Shown: positions 1-5,448 of the stretch, piece after piece
Layout of the letters: each line of letters begins with the position of its first letter
How positions within the stretch are numbered: the first letter of the stretch is position 1
From: Streptosporangiaceae bacterium
Lineage (GTDB): Bacteria; Actinomycetota; Actinomycetes; Streptosporangiales; Streptosporangiaceae
Length of the DNA: 5,632 nucleotides
Assembly (NCBI GenBank): GCA_030039095.1
Contig: JASHQP010000786.1
Coordinates: 1 to 5,632 of the forward strand
Reading direction: 5' to 3'
The notes under the pieces: model-generated
What the model was told of the DNA's origin: nothing
What the model saw: only the letters and a program-made list of their open reading frames with translations
Databases searched by the model: none
Translations under genes and position numbers: made by a program

Positions 1-512
1 CCGGCGGCCACCGCGAAGCCCACCGTCAGGGCGCGGACGCCGAGCCAGCCGACGATCGCGGGGCCCAGCACCGCGCCGATGCCGAAGGCCGCGTTGAGCA
101 GCGTCAGCCGAACCGCGCGGCCCGCGCCGGACCTGGCCGCGCTCTGGTTGAGGCTGAAGTCGGTCGCGCCGAACCCGATGCCGGTCAGGAACACGCCGAT
201 GGCCAGCGCCGGCCACGCCCGCGCCTCGGCGATCGACAGGCAGCCCAGGCCGAGCATCCCGAGCGCGAACGTGGCGACCGGGCGCCGCGGCACGCGGGTG
301 AAGCCGGCCAGGGCGCCGAGCGTGCCGGCCAGCCCTCCGGCGAAGTTGATGCTGATCAGGGTCCCGGCGACCGGCAGCGACACGCCGAACTGGTGGGTGA
401 CCGGCCGCAGCAGCGGCCCGTACGACGCGGAGATCGCGCCGGCCAGCGCCAGGGCAGCGAGAGCCGCGGCAAACGCCGCGCGGGTGAAGGAGGTCTCGCC
501 CGGCTCAGTCAA
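1..512 (-). CDS. MFS transporter, N-terminal part (runs off left edge)
   Basis: This is the last gene of the operon visible here; about 170 codons are present and the C-terminal half lies outside the window. The translation is open with no stop. It is strongly hydrophobic, with likely membrane helices at residues about 12-32, 45-68, 79-97, 101-121, 134-156 and from 160 on. A basic loop after helix 2 (FTRVPRRP) is a degenerate form of the MFS motif A. The stretch NAAFGIGAVLGP in helix 5 resembles the corresponding motif of FucP/YbjJ-like permeases. The start chosen is TTG at 512, giving an N-terminus reading LTEPGETSFTRAAF. It overlaps the iolD stop by 8 bp, and no good Shine-Dalgarno is visible, so translation probably depends on coupling to iolD. 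Its position suggests uptake of inositol or a related polyol, but the substrate is inferred from context only. It lacks the look of the sugar-porter IolT family. Confidence 0.8.
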   Translation of the reverse strand, partial: MTEPGETSFTRAAFAAALAALALAGAISASYGPLLRPVTHQFGVSLPVAGTLISINFAGGLAGTLGALAGFTRVPRRPVATFALGMLGLGCLSIAEARAWPALAIGVFLTGIGFGATDFSLNQSAARSGAGRAVRLTLLNAAFGIGAVLGPAIVGWLGVRALTVGFAVAA

Positions 513-2379
513 CGCGTGGCGCTGGGCGCAGCGGCGGGTGCTGTGAGCGCACGGCAACCTCGTAGCCCGCCCTGGCCTGGCGAGCCGACTCCAGCGCCGA
601 GACCTCGGCCACGGGCACGTCCCACCACGCCTCCGAGCCGGGGCTCGGCACCGAAGGGTCGGTTTCCACGTGGATGACCGTAGTGCCCGCCGCCGCCCGC
701 GCGGCGCCCAGGGCGGCGGTGAGTTCCGCGACGCTGCGAGCGCGCAGCACGCTGGCCCCGAGGCTGGCGGCGTTCGCGGCCAGGTCCACCGGCAGGAACT
801 CGCCGTCGAGCCGGCCGGACTCCGGGTCCCGGTACCGGTAGGAGGTGCCGAACCCCTGCACGCCGACCGACCGGGACAGCGCGCCGATGGAAGCGAACCC
901 GTGGTTCTGCACCAGAACCACGATGAGCTTGATGCCCTCCGCCGCGGCGGTGACCAGCTCGGAGCTGAGCATGAGGTACGATCCGTCGCCGACCATGACG
1001 TAGACCTCGCGGTCGGGCGCGGCCATCTTCACGCCGAGCCCGCCGGCGATCTCGTAGCCCATGCACGAGTAGCCGTACTCGACGTGGTAGCCCTTGGCGT
1101 CCCGGGTCCGCCACAGCTTGTGCAGGTCACCGGGCATGCTGCCGGCCGCGCACACAACGACGTCCCGGGGGGCGCTCGCGTCGTTGACCGCCCCGATCAC
1201 CTCCGACTGCGCGGGCAGCGGCAGGTGCCCGAGGTGATAGGCGCGCTCGACAACCCCATCCCAGGCCACCGCGCGCTCGCGCACGAGCTCGCGGTACGCG
1301 GGATCCACCTCCCAGCCCTGCAATGCGGCGGCGAGGTCCTCGAACGCGGCCCGGGCGTCGGATACGACCGAGTGGCCGGAACGTTTCGCGGCGTCGAACC
1401 CCGCCACGTTCACGCTGATGTAGTCGGCGCCGGGCGGGAACAGGCTGTTGGAGGCCGTGGTGAAGTCGCTCCACCGGGTGCCGGCGCCGATGACGAGGTC
1501 GGCCTCGCGCGCGGTGGCGTTGGCCGCCGTGGTCCCGGTGGCGCCGATCGCGCCGAGCGCCGCCGGGTGGTCGTAGGGCAGCGCGCCCTTGCCCGCCTGG
1601 GTCTCGGCGACCGGGATGCCGGTCTGCTCGGCGAGTTCGCGCAGCGCCGCGGTGGCGTCGCTGTAGTGCACGCCGCCGCCGGCCACCAGCAGCGGCCTGC
1701 GCGAGCGGCGGATCGCCGCCGCCGCCTCGGCCAGGGCCTGCGGCTCGGGGCGCGGCCGCGGGATGCGCCACACCCGGTCGGCGAACAGATCCTGCGGCCA
1801 GTCGTGTGCCTCGGCGGCGGTGTCCTGGGGGAGCGCGATCGTCACCGCGCCGGTCTCGGCCGGGTCGGTGAGCACCCGCATGGCCTGCATCAGCGCGGCG
1901 GGAAGCTGCTCGGGCCGCCAGATGCGGTCGAAGTACCGGGACACCGGCCGCAGGCAGTCGTTCACCGATACGTCCAGGGTTCGCGGGTCCTCGAGCTCCT
2001 GCAGCAGCGGGTTGGCGGCCCTGGTGGCGAACACGTCGCCGGGCAGCAACAGCACCGGGATCCGGTTCACGGTGGCCAGCGCGGCGCCGGTGACCATGTT
2101 CGTGGCGCCGGGCCCGATCGACGACGTGCACGCGAACGCCCGCAGCCGGCCGGACATCCGGGCGTAGCCCACGGCGGCGTGCACCATGGCCTGCTCGTTG
2201 CGGCCCTGGTAGTAGCGCAGCTCGCCGCTGGCCTCCAGCAACGCCTCGCCCAGGCCGGCGACGTTGCCGTGCCCGAAGATGCCCCAGCAGCCGGCGAAGA
2301 ACCGCTGCCGGACGCCGTCGCGCTCGCTGTGCTGCGCGACGAGGAACCTGACCAGCGCCTGCCCGACGGTGAGCCTCAC
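505..2379 (-). CDS. iolD: IolD, 3D-(3,5/4)-trihydroxycyclohexane-1,2-dione acylhydrolase (ThDP-dependent)
   Basis: This cytosolic enzyme hydrolyses the cyclic dione intermediate of myo-inositol breakdown, opening the ring to 5-deoxy-D-glucuronate. The 624-residue length fits the family. The N-terminal pyrimidine-binding domain contains GHGN (36-39), the likely ThDP-activating glutamate in RNEQAMVHAA (E62) and SIGPGATNM (87-95). A central Rossmann-like domain follows (about 215-350). The C-terminal diphosphate domain has the ThDP/Mg motif GDGS at 464-467, ending in QN at 491-492. The open frame extends 27 codons further upstream, but GTG at 2379 is preferred. It gives the family-like N-terminus (V)RLTVGQALVRFL, has GAGG 7 nt upstream, and overlaps the iolB stop as GTGA. 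It lies between iolB and an MFS gene and is part of the same transcript. A 619-codon open frame on the opposite strand is a high-GC shadow. Confidence 0.95.
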   Translation of the reverse strand: MRLTVGQALVRFLVAQHSERDGVRQRFFAGCWGIFGHGNVAGLGEALLEASGELRYYQGRNEQAMVHAAVGYARMSGRLRAFACTSSIGPGATNMVTGAALATVNRIPVLLLPGDVFATRAANPLLQELEDPRTLDVSVNDCLRPVSRYFDRIWRPEQLPAALMQAMRVLTDPAETGAVTIALPQDTAAEAHDWPQDLFADRVWRIPRPRPEPQALAEAAAAIRRSRRPLLVAGGGVHYSDATAALRELAEQTGIPVAETQAGKGALPYDHPAALGAIGATGTTAANATAREADLVIGAGTRWSDFTTASNSLFPPGADYISVNVAGFDAAKRSGHSVVSDARAAFEDLAAALQGWEVDPAYRELVRERAVAWDGVVERAYHLGHLPLPAQSEVIGAVNDASAPRDVVVCAAGSMPGDLHKLWRTRDAKGYHVEYGYSCMGYEIAGGLGVKMAAPDREVYVMVGDGSYLMLSSELVTAAAEGIKLIVVLVQNHGFASIGALSRSVGVQGFGTSYRYRDPESGRLDGEFLPVDLAANAASLGASVLRARSVAELTAALGAARAAAGTTVIHVETDPSVPSPGSEAWWDVPVAEVSALESARQARAGYEVAVRSQHPPLRPAPRVD

Positions 2380-3308
2380 CGCACCCCCTCTTCCCCGCCG
2401 GAACCGGACATCGGCAGCCTCGGGTCCAGCTGCTGGCCGTCCCAGCTCTGCCGGATCCACGCGTGTGCGGGATCGTCGCAGAACGCCATCGTCCGCTGCT
2501 CGGCCGGGCCCGCGAGCACGTTCAGGTAGTACAGGTCGTAGCCGGGCGCCGCCATCGACGGCCCGTGGTAGCCGTGCGGCACCAGCACGACGTCGCCGGC
2601 CCGGACCTCGGCCAGCACGTCGATGGGCCGGGCCGGGTCGGTGGAGTAGACGCGCTGGTAGCCGAACCCGGGCCCGCCTGTCGCGTCCGTCCCGCCTGTC
2701 GCGTCCGGCCGGTCCGGCCCGCGGCCGACCTCGAAGTAGTAGATCTCCTCGAGCTCAGCCTCGCCGGGCCCGGCCTGGTCGTGCTTGTGCGGGGGATAGG
2801 ACGACCAGTTGCCCGCCGGGGTCAGCACCTCCACCGAGGTCAGCCGGTCGGTCTCGAACGCGTCGGGCGAGCAGAAGTTGTTGACCTGCCGGGTGGCCTG
2901 CCCGCTGCCCCTGATCTCCACGGGCACCTGCTCCGCGGGTCCGTACCGCGGCGGCAGCCGTCGCCTGGCCCGCGCGCCCGGCAGCGCGAAGCGGCCCCCG
3001 GCGGCGCTGCGCACCGTGACCGCTGCGTCCATGGGCAGGTAGGCGAAGTCGGTGACCCGGCTGAACACGCCGGGCCTGCCGTCGAGCGTGAACTCCGCGC
3101 CGTCGGCGGTCACGGCGCAGGCGCCGGACAGCGGCAGCACCAGCATCTCGTCCGGCCCGGTCCGGAACGTGGCCTCGGCGCCCGGCGCGAGTTCCAGCAC
3201 CCGCAGCGACGAGTAGTCCCAGCCGCATGCCTGCGGGGTCAACTCGGTCACGAACGGGCCGCCCGGCGCCGTCCCCGTCGGCAGGTAAAGGCTGCGTCCC
3301 TCACGCAC
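2376..3308 (-). CDS. iolB: IolB, 5-deoxy-glucuronate isomerase
   Basis: This enzyme isomerises 5-deoxy-D-glucuronate (the IolD product) to 2-deoxy-5-keto-D-gluconate, the substrate of IolC. It belongs to the KduI/IolB cupin family. At 310 aa it is somewhat longer than typical members. The second cupin carries the probable metal ligands: PHKHD (H174, H176), a glutamate in the AELEEIYYFE segment (around 187-188) and PHGYH (H245 or H248). The family-like DLYYLNVLAGP (258-268) and a C-terminal DPAHAWIRQSW...DPRLP follow. The start chosen is GTG at 3308, because GAGGAG lies 7 nt upstream and the protein then begins (V)REGRSLYLPTGT as expected. The open frame continues 61 codons upstream inside iolC, but that part is arginine/proline-rich noise. 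The gene overlaps the iolC stop by 8 bp and the iolD start by 4 bp. Between the metal ligands is an extra Gly/Asp/Thr-rich loop with a DATGG duplication (202-212). Confidence 0.94.
   Translation of the reverse strand: MREGRSLYLPTGTAPGGPFVTELTPQACGWDYSSLRVLELAPGAEATFRTGPDEMLVLPLSGACAVTADGAEFTLDGRPGVFSRVTDFAYLPMDAAVTVRSAAGGRFALPGARARRRLPPRYGPAEQVPVEIRGSGQATRQVNNFCSPDAFETDRLTSVEVLTPAGNWSSYPPHKHDQAGPGEAELEEIYYFEVGRGPDRPDATGGTDATGGPGFGYQRVYSTDPARPIDVLAEVRAGDVVLVPHGYHGPSMAAPGYDLYYLNVLAGPAEQRTMAFCDDPAHAWIRQSWDGQQLDPRLPMSGSGGEEGVR
2384..2390 (-). promoter_or_regulatory. Ribosome binding site of iolD
   Basis: On the minus strand this reads GAGGGGG, with the GAGG core 7 nt from the GTG at 2379. It lies inside the 3' end of iolB and supports choosing this start over the longer open frame. 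Confidence 0.65.
2673..2708 (-). repeat. 18-bp tandem duplication inside iolB
   Basis: Two adjacent 18-bp units on the plus strand (2673-2690 and 2691-2708) differ only at the last base. They begin CCCGCCTGTCGCGTCC. Each encodes six residues in frame, giving the DATGGT/DATGGP stretch of IolB (202-213) in a loop between predicted metal ligands. In-frame slippage duplication is the likely origin. Confidence 0.85.
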
Positions 3309-4275
3309 GCGCTGACTCCTCGAGTAGGGCCGTGACCTCTGCGGCGGTTGGCATGGCATCTGAGCAGGCGATCCGCGACGCAACGATCGCCCCGGCGGCG
3401 TTGGCGAAGCGGATCGTGGCCGCCAAGTCCATTCCGGCGAGGAGGCCGTGGCAGAGCGCGCCGCCGAACCCGTCGCCGGCACCGAGGCCATTCACCGCCG
3501 GCACCTGAATCGACGGAACGCGCAGCAGCGTGTGCCGGTTGCGGGCGAGGACGCCGGTCGGTCCAAGCTTGATCACCGCAAGCTCTACACCGAGCTCGAG
3601 CAGGATATCGGCCGCTTCCTCCGGGTCTCTGGTGCCGACAGCAGTCTCGCACTCGTCGAGGTTGCCGACCGCGACGGTGACCATCGACAGGGCCTCCCTG
3701 GCCCACCGCCTGGCTTCGGTAATCGACGGCCAGAACATCGGCCGGAAGTCAAGGTCGATCACGGTGGGGTGGCGCCGCCCTCGGTAGCCGAGCGCCGCGA
3801 GCGTGGCGGTTCGGCTGGGCTCGGCACACAGCCCGGTGAGCGTCACCCAGAACAGATCGGCCCGGCCGATGGCGGCCTCATCCAGTTCCTCAGCCCGGAT
3901 TTCGAGATCGGGCGCTTTCGGGTACCGGTAGAAGTACAGCGGGAAGTTGTCCGGCGGGAAGATCTCACAGAATGTAACCGGAGTGGGCAGCCCTTCGACG
4001 GCGGTCACGTACCGATCGTCCACACCATAGCCGCGCAGGGCCTGGTGAATGAAGGTCCCGAACGGGTCGGCCCCGGTCCGCGTGATCACCGCAGCGCGGC
4101 GGCCATGGCGCGCCGCAGCGACGGCGACGTTGGTGGGGCTGCCGCCGAGGTACTTGCCAAAGGTCTCCACGTCAGACAGAGACCGGCCGATCTGCAGCGG
4201 GTAGAGGTCGACGCCGACGCGGCCCATGGTGAGAACTTCGTGCGCCATCGTGCCGCCCGATGCAGCGCTTGCCAC
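3301..4275 (-). CDS. iolC: IolC, 5-dehydro-2-deoxygluconokinase
   Basis: This is a PfkB/ribokinase-family sugar kinase that phosphorylates 2-deoxy-5-keto-D-gluconate with ATP to the 6-phosphate, which an IolJ-type aldolase (not in the window) would split. It is 324 aa from the chosen start, a normal family length. Visible signatures are MGRVGVDLYP near the N-terminus, the GGSPTNVA substrate-binding segment (44-51), DLDFRPMFW (typical of IolC) and the C-terminal PfkB motif GLGAGDGFGGAL, with D268 as catalytic base and GAGD forming the anion hole. The GTG at 4275 has a strong AGGAG 8 nt upstream. An internal ATG at 4248 (MAHEVLTMGR) matches usual family N-termini but has a weaker site. In-frame ATGs at 4311, 4323 and 4356 would add residues that look non-conserved. 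It is first in the operon and overlaps iolB by 8 bp. Its codon use is visibly less GC-saturated than that of iolB and iolD. Confidence 0.95.
   Translation of the reverse strand: MASAASGGTMAHEVLTMGRVGVDLYPLQIGRSLSDVETFGKYLGGSPTNVAVAAARHGRRAAVITRTGADPFGTFIHQALRGYGVDDRYVTAVEGLPTPVTFCEIFPPDNFPLYFYRYPKAPDLEIRAEELDEAAIGRADLFWVTLTGLCAEPSRTATLAALGYRGRRHPTVIDLDFRPMFWPSITEARRWAREALSMVTVAVGNLDECETAVGTRDPEEAADILLELGVELAVIKLGPTGVLARNRHTLLRVPSIQVPAVNGLGAGDGFGGALCHGLLAGMDLAATIRFANAAGAIVASRIACSDAMPTAAEVTALLEESARA
3316..3321 (-). promoter_or_regulatory. Ribosome binding site of iolB
   Basis: GAGGAG on the minus strand, 7 nt before the GTG at 3308 and within the last codons of iolC. It decides the iolB start. 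Confidence 0.75.
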
Positions 4276-4283
4276 TGACCCAG

Positions 4284-4288
4284 CTCCT
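4284..4288 (-). promoter_or_regulatory. Ribosome binding site of iolC
   Basis: AGGAG on the minus strand (within ATAGGAGC), 8 nt before GTG 4275. It favours that start over the ATG at 4248. Confidence 0.7.
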
Positions 4289-4338
4289 ATCCTGGGCCTA
4301 TGCAGCCCCATCGCCCGGTTCATGGCCGCCTGGTCCTG

Positions 4339-4354
4339 GTACCGTCGGCGGTAC
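4339..4354 (-). other. Small inverted repeat (hairpin) in the iolC leader
   Basis: GTACCG, a 4-nt loop, then CGGTAC form a perfect 6-bp stem in the predicted 5' untranslated region of iolC, about 64 nt before the start. No T-run follows, so it is not an obvious terminator or attenuator. It could affect mRNA stability or be a protein site. It may also be chance. Confidence 0.35.
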
Positions 4355-4409
4355 ATGGTCGCCCGTCCCCACCCAGAGTCGGGGCAGCGCCGACCTCGAG
4401 CTACCAGAT

Positions 4410-4439
4410 ATCTAAGGCTTTGCTGGCTTGGTCAGTCAA
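4410..4439 (-). promoter_or_regulatory. Probable iolC-iolB-iolD promoter
   Basis: On the minus strand TTGACT (4439-4434; 5 of 6 matches to the -35 consensus) is followed after 18 bp by TTAGAT (4415-4410) as -10. The TAG core of that -10 is common in actinobacterial promoters. Transcription would start near 4403, giving a leader of about 127 nt. The candidate operator at 4444-4455 lies 4 bp upstream of the -35. The assignment is by pattern only. Confidence 0.5.
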
Positions 4440-4443
4440 GAGA

Positions 4444-4455
4444 TTGTCCTGACAA
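4444..4455. promoter_or_regulatory. Candidate GntR-family operator
   Basis: TTGTC-CT-GACAA is a perfect 12-bp palindrome with a 2-bp centre. Its GTCnnGAC core has the same geometry as sites bound by HutC-type GntR proteins such as DasR. The inner ten bases TGTCCTGACA fit, at every position, the degenerate motif KGWCHTRACA that I recall for the GntR-type IolR of Corynebacterium glutamicum. It abuts the -35 of the iolC promoter and lies in front of a gene for a GntR regulator, so repression of iolC by that protein is the natural inference. Confidence 0.6.
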
Positions 4456-4480
4456 AATGTCTTGGTTGTTAGGCCGCCTT

Positions 4481-4534
4481 CCTCTAGCCTGTGAATGTAC
4501 CTTCAGCCCTCTAGCCTCTGTATGTACCTTCAGC
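4481..4534. repeat. 27-bp tandem direct repeat in the iolC/gntR intergenic region
   Basis: Two directly adjacent 27-bp copies (4481-4507 and 4508-4534) differ at only two positions. Both begin CCTCTAGCCT and end ATGTACCTTCAGC. They are non-coding, upstream of the regulator gene and about 40 bp from the iolC -35. They may be paired protein-binding sites or a slippage duplication. The 27-bp period is about 2.6 helical turns, so bound proteins would sit on roughly opposite faces. Confidence 0.9.
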
Positions 4535-4552
4535 GTCAACGGAAGCGTTGAC
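4535..4552. promoter_or_regulatory. 18-bp palindrome upstream of the GntR gene
   Basis: GTCAACG-GAAG-CGTTGAC is a perfect 7-bp inverted repeat with a 4-nt centre, starting immediately after the tandem repeat and ending 15 bp before the regulator start codon. It may be an autoregulatory operator or a hairpin in the regulator's 5' leader. Its half-site differs from the TTGTC/GACAA palindrome. Confidence 0.45.
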
Positions 4553-4567
4553 TGACGAGCCCCGACG

Positions 4568-5326
4568 GTGATTGTGCCGAGCCTGAGCCCAACCCAAGCC
4601 ATAAGCATTGACCGCAGCAGTCCGGTCCCGCTCTACTTCCAGCTTGCCCTGCACTTCGAGGCGGCCATCCGTTCTGGCGTACTGCCGCCGGGAGTCCGAC
4701 TCGAGAACGAGGTGCAGCTCGCCCAGGAACTCGGACTGTCCCGGCCAACCGTCCGGGCGGCGTTCCTTTACCTTGTCGAAAAGGGCCTCGTCGAGCGCAG
4801 GCGCGGCTACGGCACCGTGGTCACGAAGGAGAAGATCAATCGTGACGTCGAGCTGACCAGCCTGTACGACGACTTGGCCGGGTCCGGGAAGACACCATCC
4901 ACGAAGGTGCTGCGCAACGAGGTGACGCACGCCACCGAGGCGGTCGCCGAGGCGCTGCAGCTCGCCGAAGGCAGCCTGGTCGTGTCGCTGGAGCGGATCA
5001 GGCTGGCTGACGGCGAGCCGATCGCGCTGCTACACAACCACCTGCCCGCAGCGCTGGTGCATCTGAGCAACGACATGCTCGCCCAGCACGGGCTGTACGA
5101 ACTGCTCCGCGCGTCCGGCATAAGGCTGGCTTCAGCCACCCAGCGGATGAGCGCCAAGAGCGCATCGGCAGCCGAGGGCCGGTCGCTCGACGAGGCCCGC
5201 GGCACGGCGCTGCTCACCATGGAGCGCATCGCCTACGACAGCCAGGGGCGGCCGATCGAGTTCGGTCAGCATGTCTACAGGGCGTCGCGGTACGCCTTCA
5301 CCACGAGCCTCCATGTGGGCAGCTAA
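4568..5326 (+). CDS. GntR-family (HutC/UTRA) transcriptional regulator, probable iol repressor
   Basis: This is a 252-residue DNA-binding regulator. A winged helix-turn-helix occupies about residues 19-87. PVPLYFQLA opens it, LENEVQLAQELGLSRPTVR contains the recognition helix (about 56-66), and RRRGYGT (78-83) forms the wing. An effector-binding UTRA domain follows (about 104-246), with the usual LVVSLERIRLADGEPIAL and late ERIAYDSQGRPIEFGQHVYR segments. Divergent placement from iolC suggests it controls the iol operon and possibly itself, responding to a pathway intermediate; this is inference. The start is GTG 4568, whose Shine-Dalgarno is poor; GTG 4574 is an alternative. Family members usually begin a few residues before the IDRSSPVPLYFQ block, so either start fits. 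A hairpin terminator follows the TAA. Confidence 0.9.
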   Translation: MIVPSLSPTQAISIDRSSPVPLYFQLALHFEAAIRSGVLPPGVRLENEVQLAQELGLSRPTVRAAFLYLVEKGLVERRRGYGTVVTKEKINRDVELTSLYDDLAGSGKTPSTKVLRNEVTHATEAVAEALQLAEGSLVVSLERIRLADGEPIALLHNHLPAALVHLSNDMLAQHGLYELLRASGIRLASATQRMSAKSASAAEGRSLDEARGTALLTMERIAYDSQGRPIEFGQHVYRASRYAFTTSLHVGS

Positions 5327-5384
5327 GGCGCAACGAGGCCCGCGAGGCTTGGCTGGCTGTGGCGCGGCGCCGGGGGCCGCAGAA

Positions 5385-5416
5385 CAGGCGAGCGCGGTCA
5401 TTCCCGCGCTCGCCTG
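5385..5416 (+). terminator. Hairpin terminator after the GntR gene
   Basis: CAGGCGAGCGCGG, loop TCATTC, then CCGCGCTCGCCTG make a perfect 13-bp GC-rich stem 58 nt after the regulator's stop. There is no T-run, as is common for actinobacterial terminators. Being symmetric, it could also stop transcription arriving from the convergent transposase. Confidence 0.75.
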
Positions 5417-5448
5417 CACCAGTGACCGCTAGCCTCAAGGCCGGTCAG
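5417..5448. other. Possible end region of an insertion sequence
   Basis: This short non-coding stretch lies between the terminator and the transposase stop. It carries TGACCG (5423-5428) and CGGTCA (5442-5447) as an inverted pair, echoing CGGTCA at 5395-5400 inside the terminator stem. An IS terminal inverted repeat would be expected about here, but the other end of the element is outside the window, so the boundary cannot be fixed. Confidence 0.3.

Noticed and set aside
505..515. GCGTTGACTGA at the iolD/MFS junction also occurs at 4545-4555 in the regulator's upstream region
   Set aside because: At the junction it is part of overlapping coding sequence (iolD stop and MFS start), so the 11-bp identity is most simply coincidence.
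79..546. Plus-strand open frame opposite the MFS gene
   Set aside because: The translation is Ala/Pro/Arg-rich with no features, while the minus strand reads as a clear membrane transporter.
670..2529. A 619-codon open frame on the plus strand opposite iolD
   Set aside because: It lies antisense to a clearly conserved enzyme, has a low-complexity Arg/Gly/His-rich translation with no recognisable domain, and is expected from the third-position GC bias of iolD.
2463..3335. Plus-strand 290-codon open frame opposite iolB
   Set aside because: Shadow frame. iolB has motifs, a ribosome binding site and operon context on the other strand.
3448..4278. Plus-strand open frame opposite iolC
   Set aside because: The translation has no family signature, and PfkB motifs are unambiguous on the minus strand.
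4430..4440. GGTCAGTCAAG resembles GGTCAGTTAAG at 5443-5453 near the IS end (10 of 11)
   Set aside because: A short match with no flanking similarity. It is not enough to argue for an IS remnant or target site in the promoter region.
4444..4475. Promoter for the GntR gene using TTGTCC or CTGACA as -35
   Set aside because: No convincing -10 at 16-18 bp spacing. TAGGCC and TGTTAG are weak matches or wrongly spaced, so no promoter is called.
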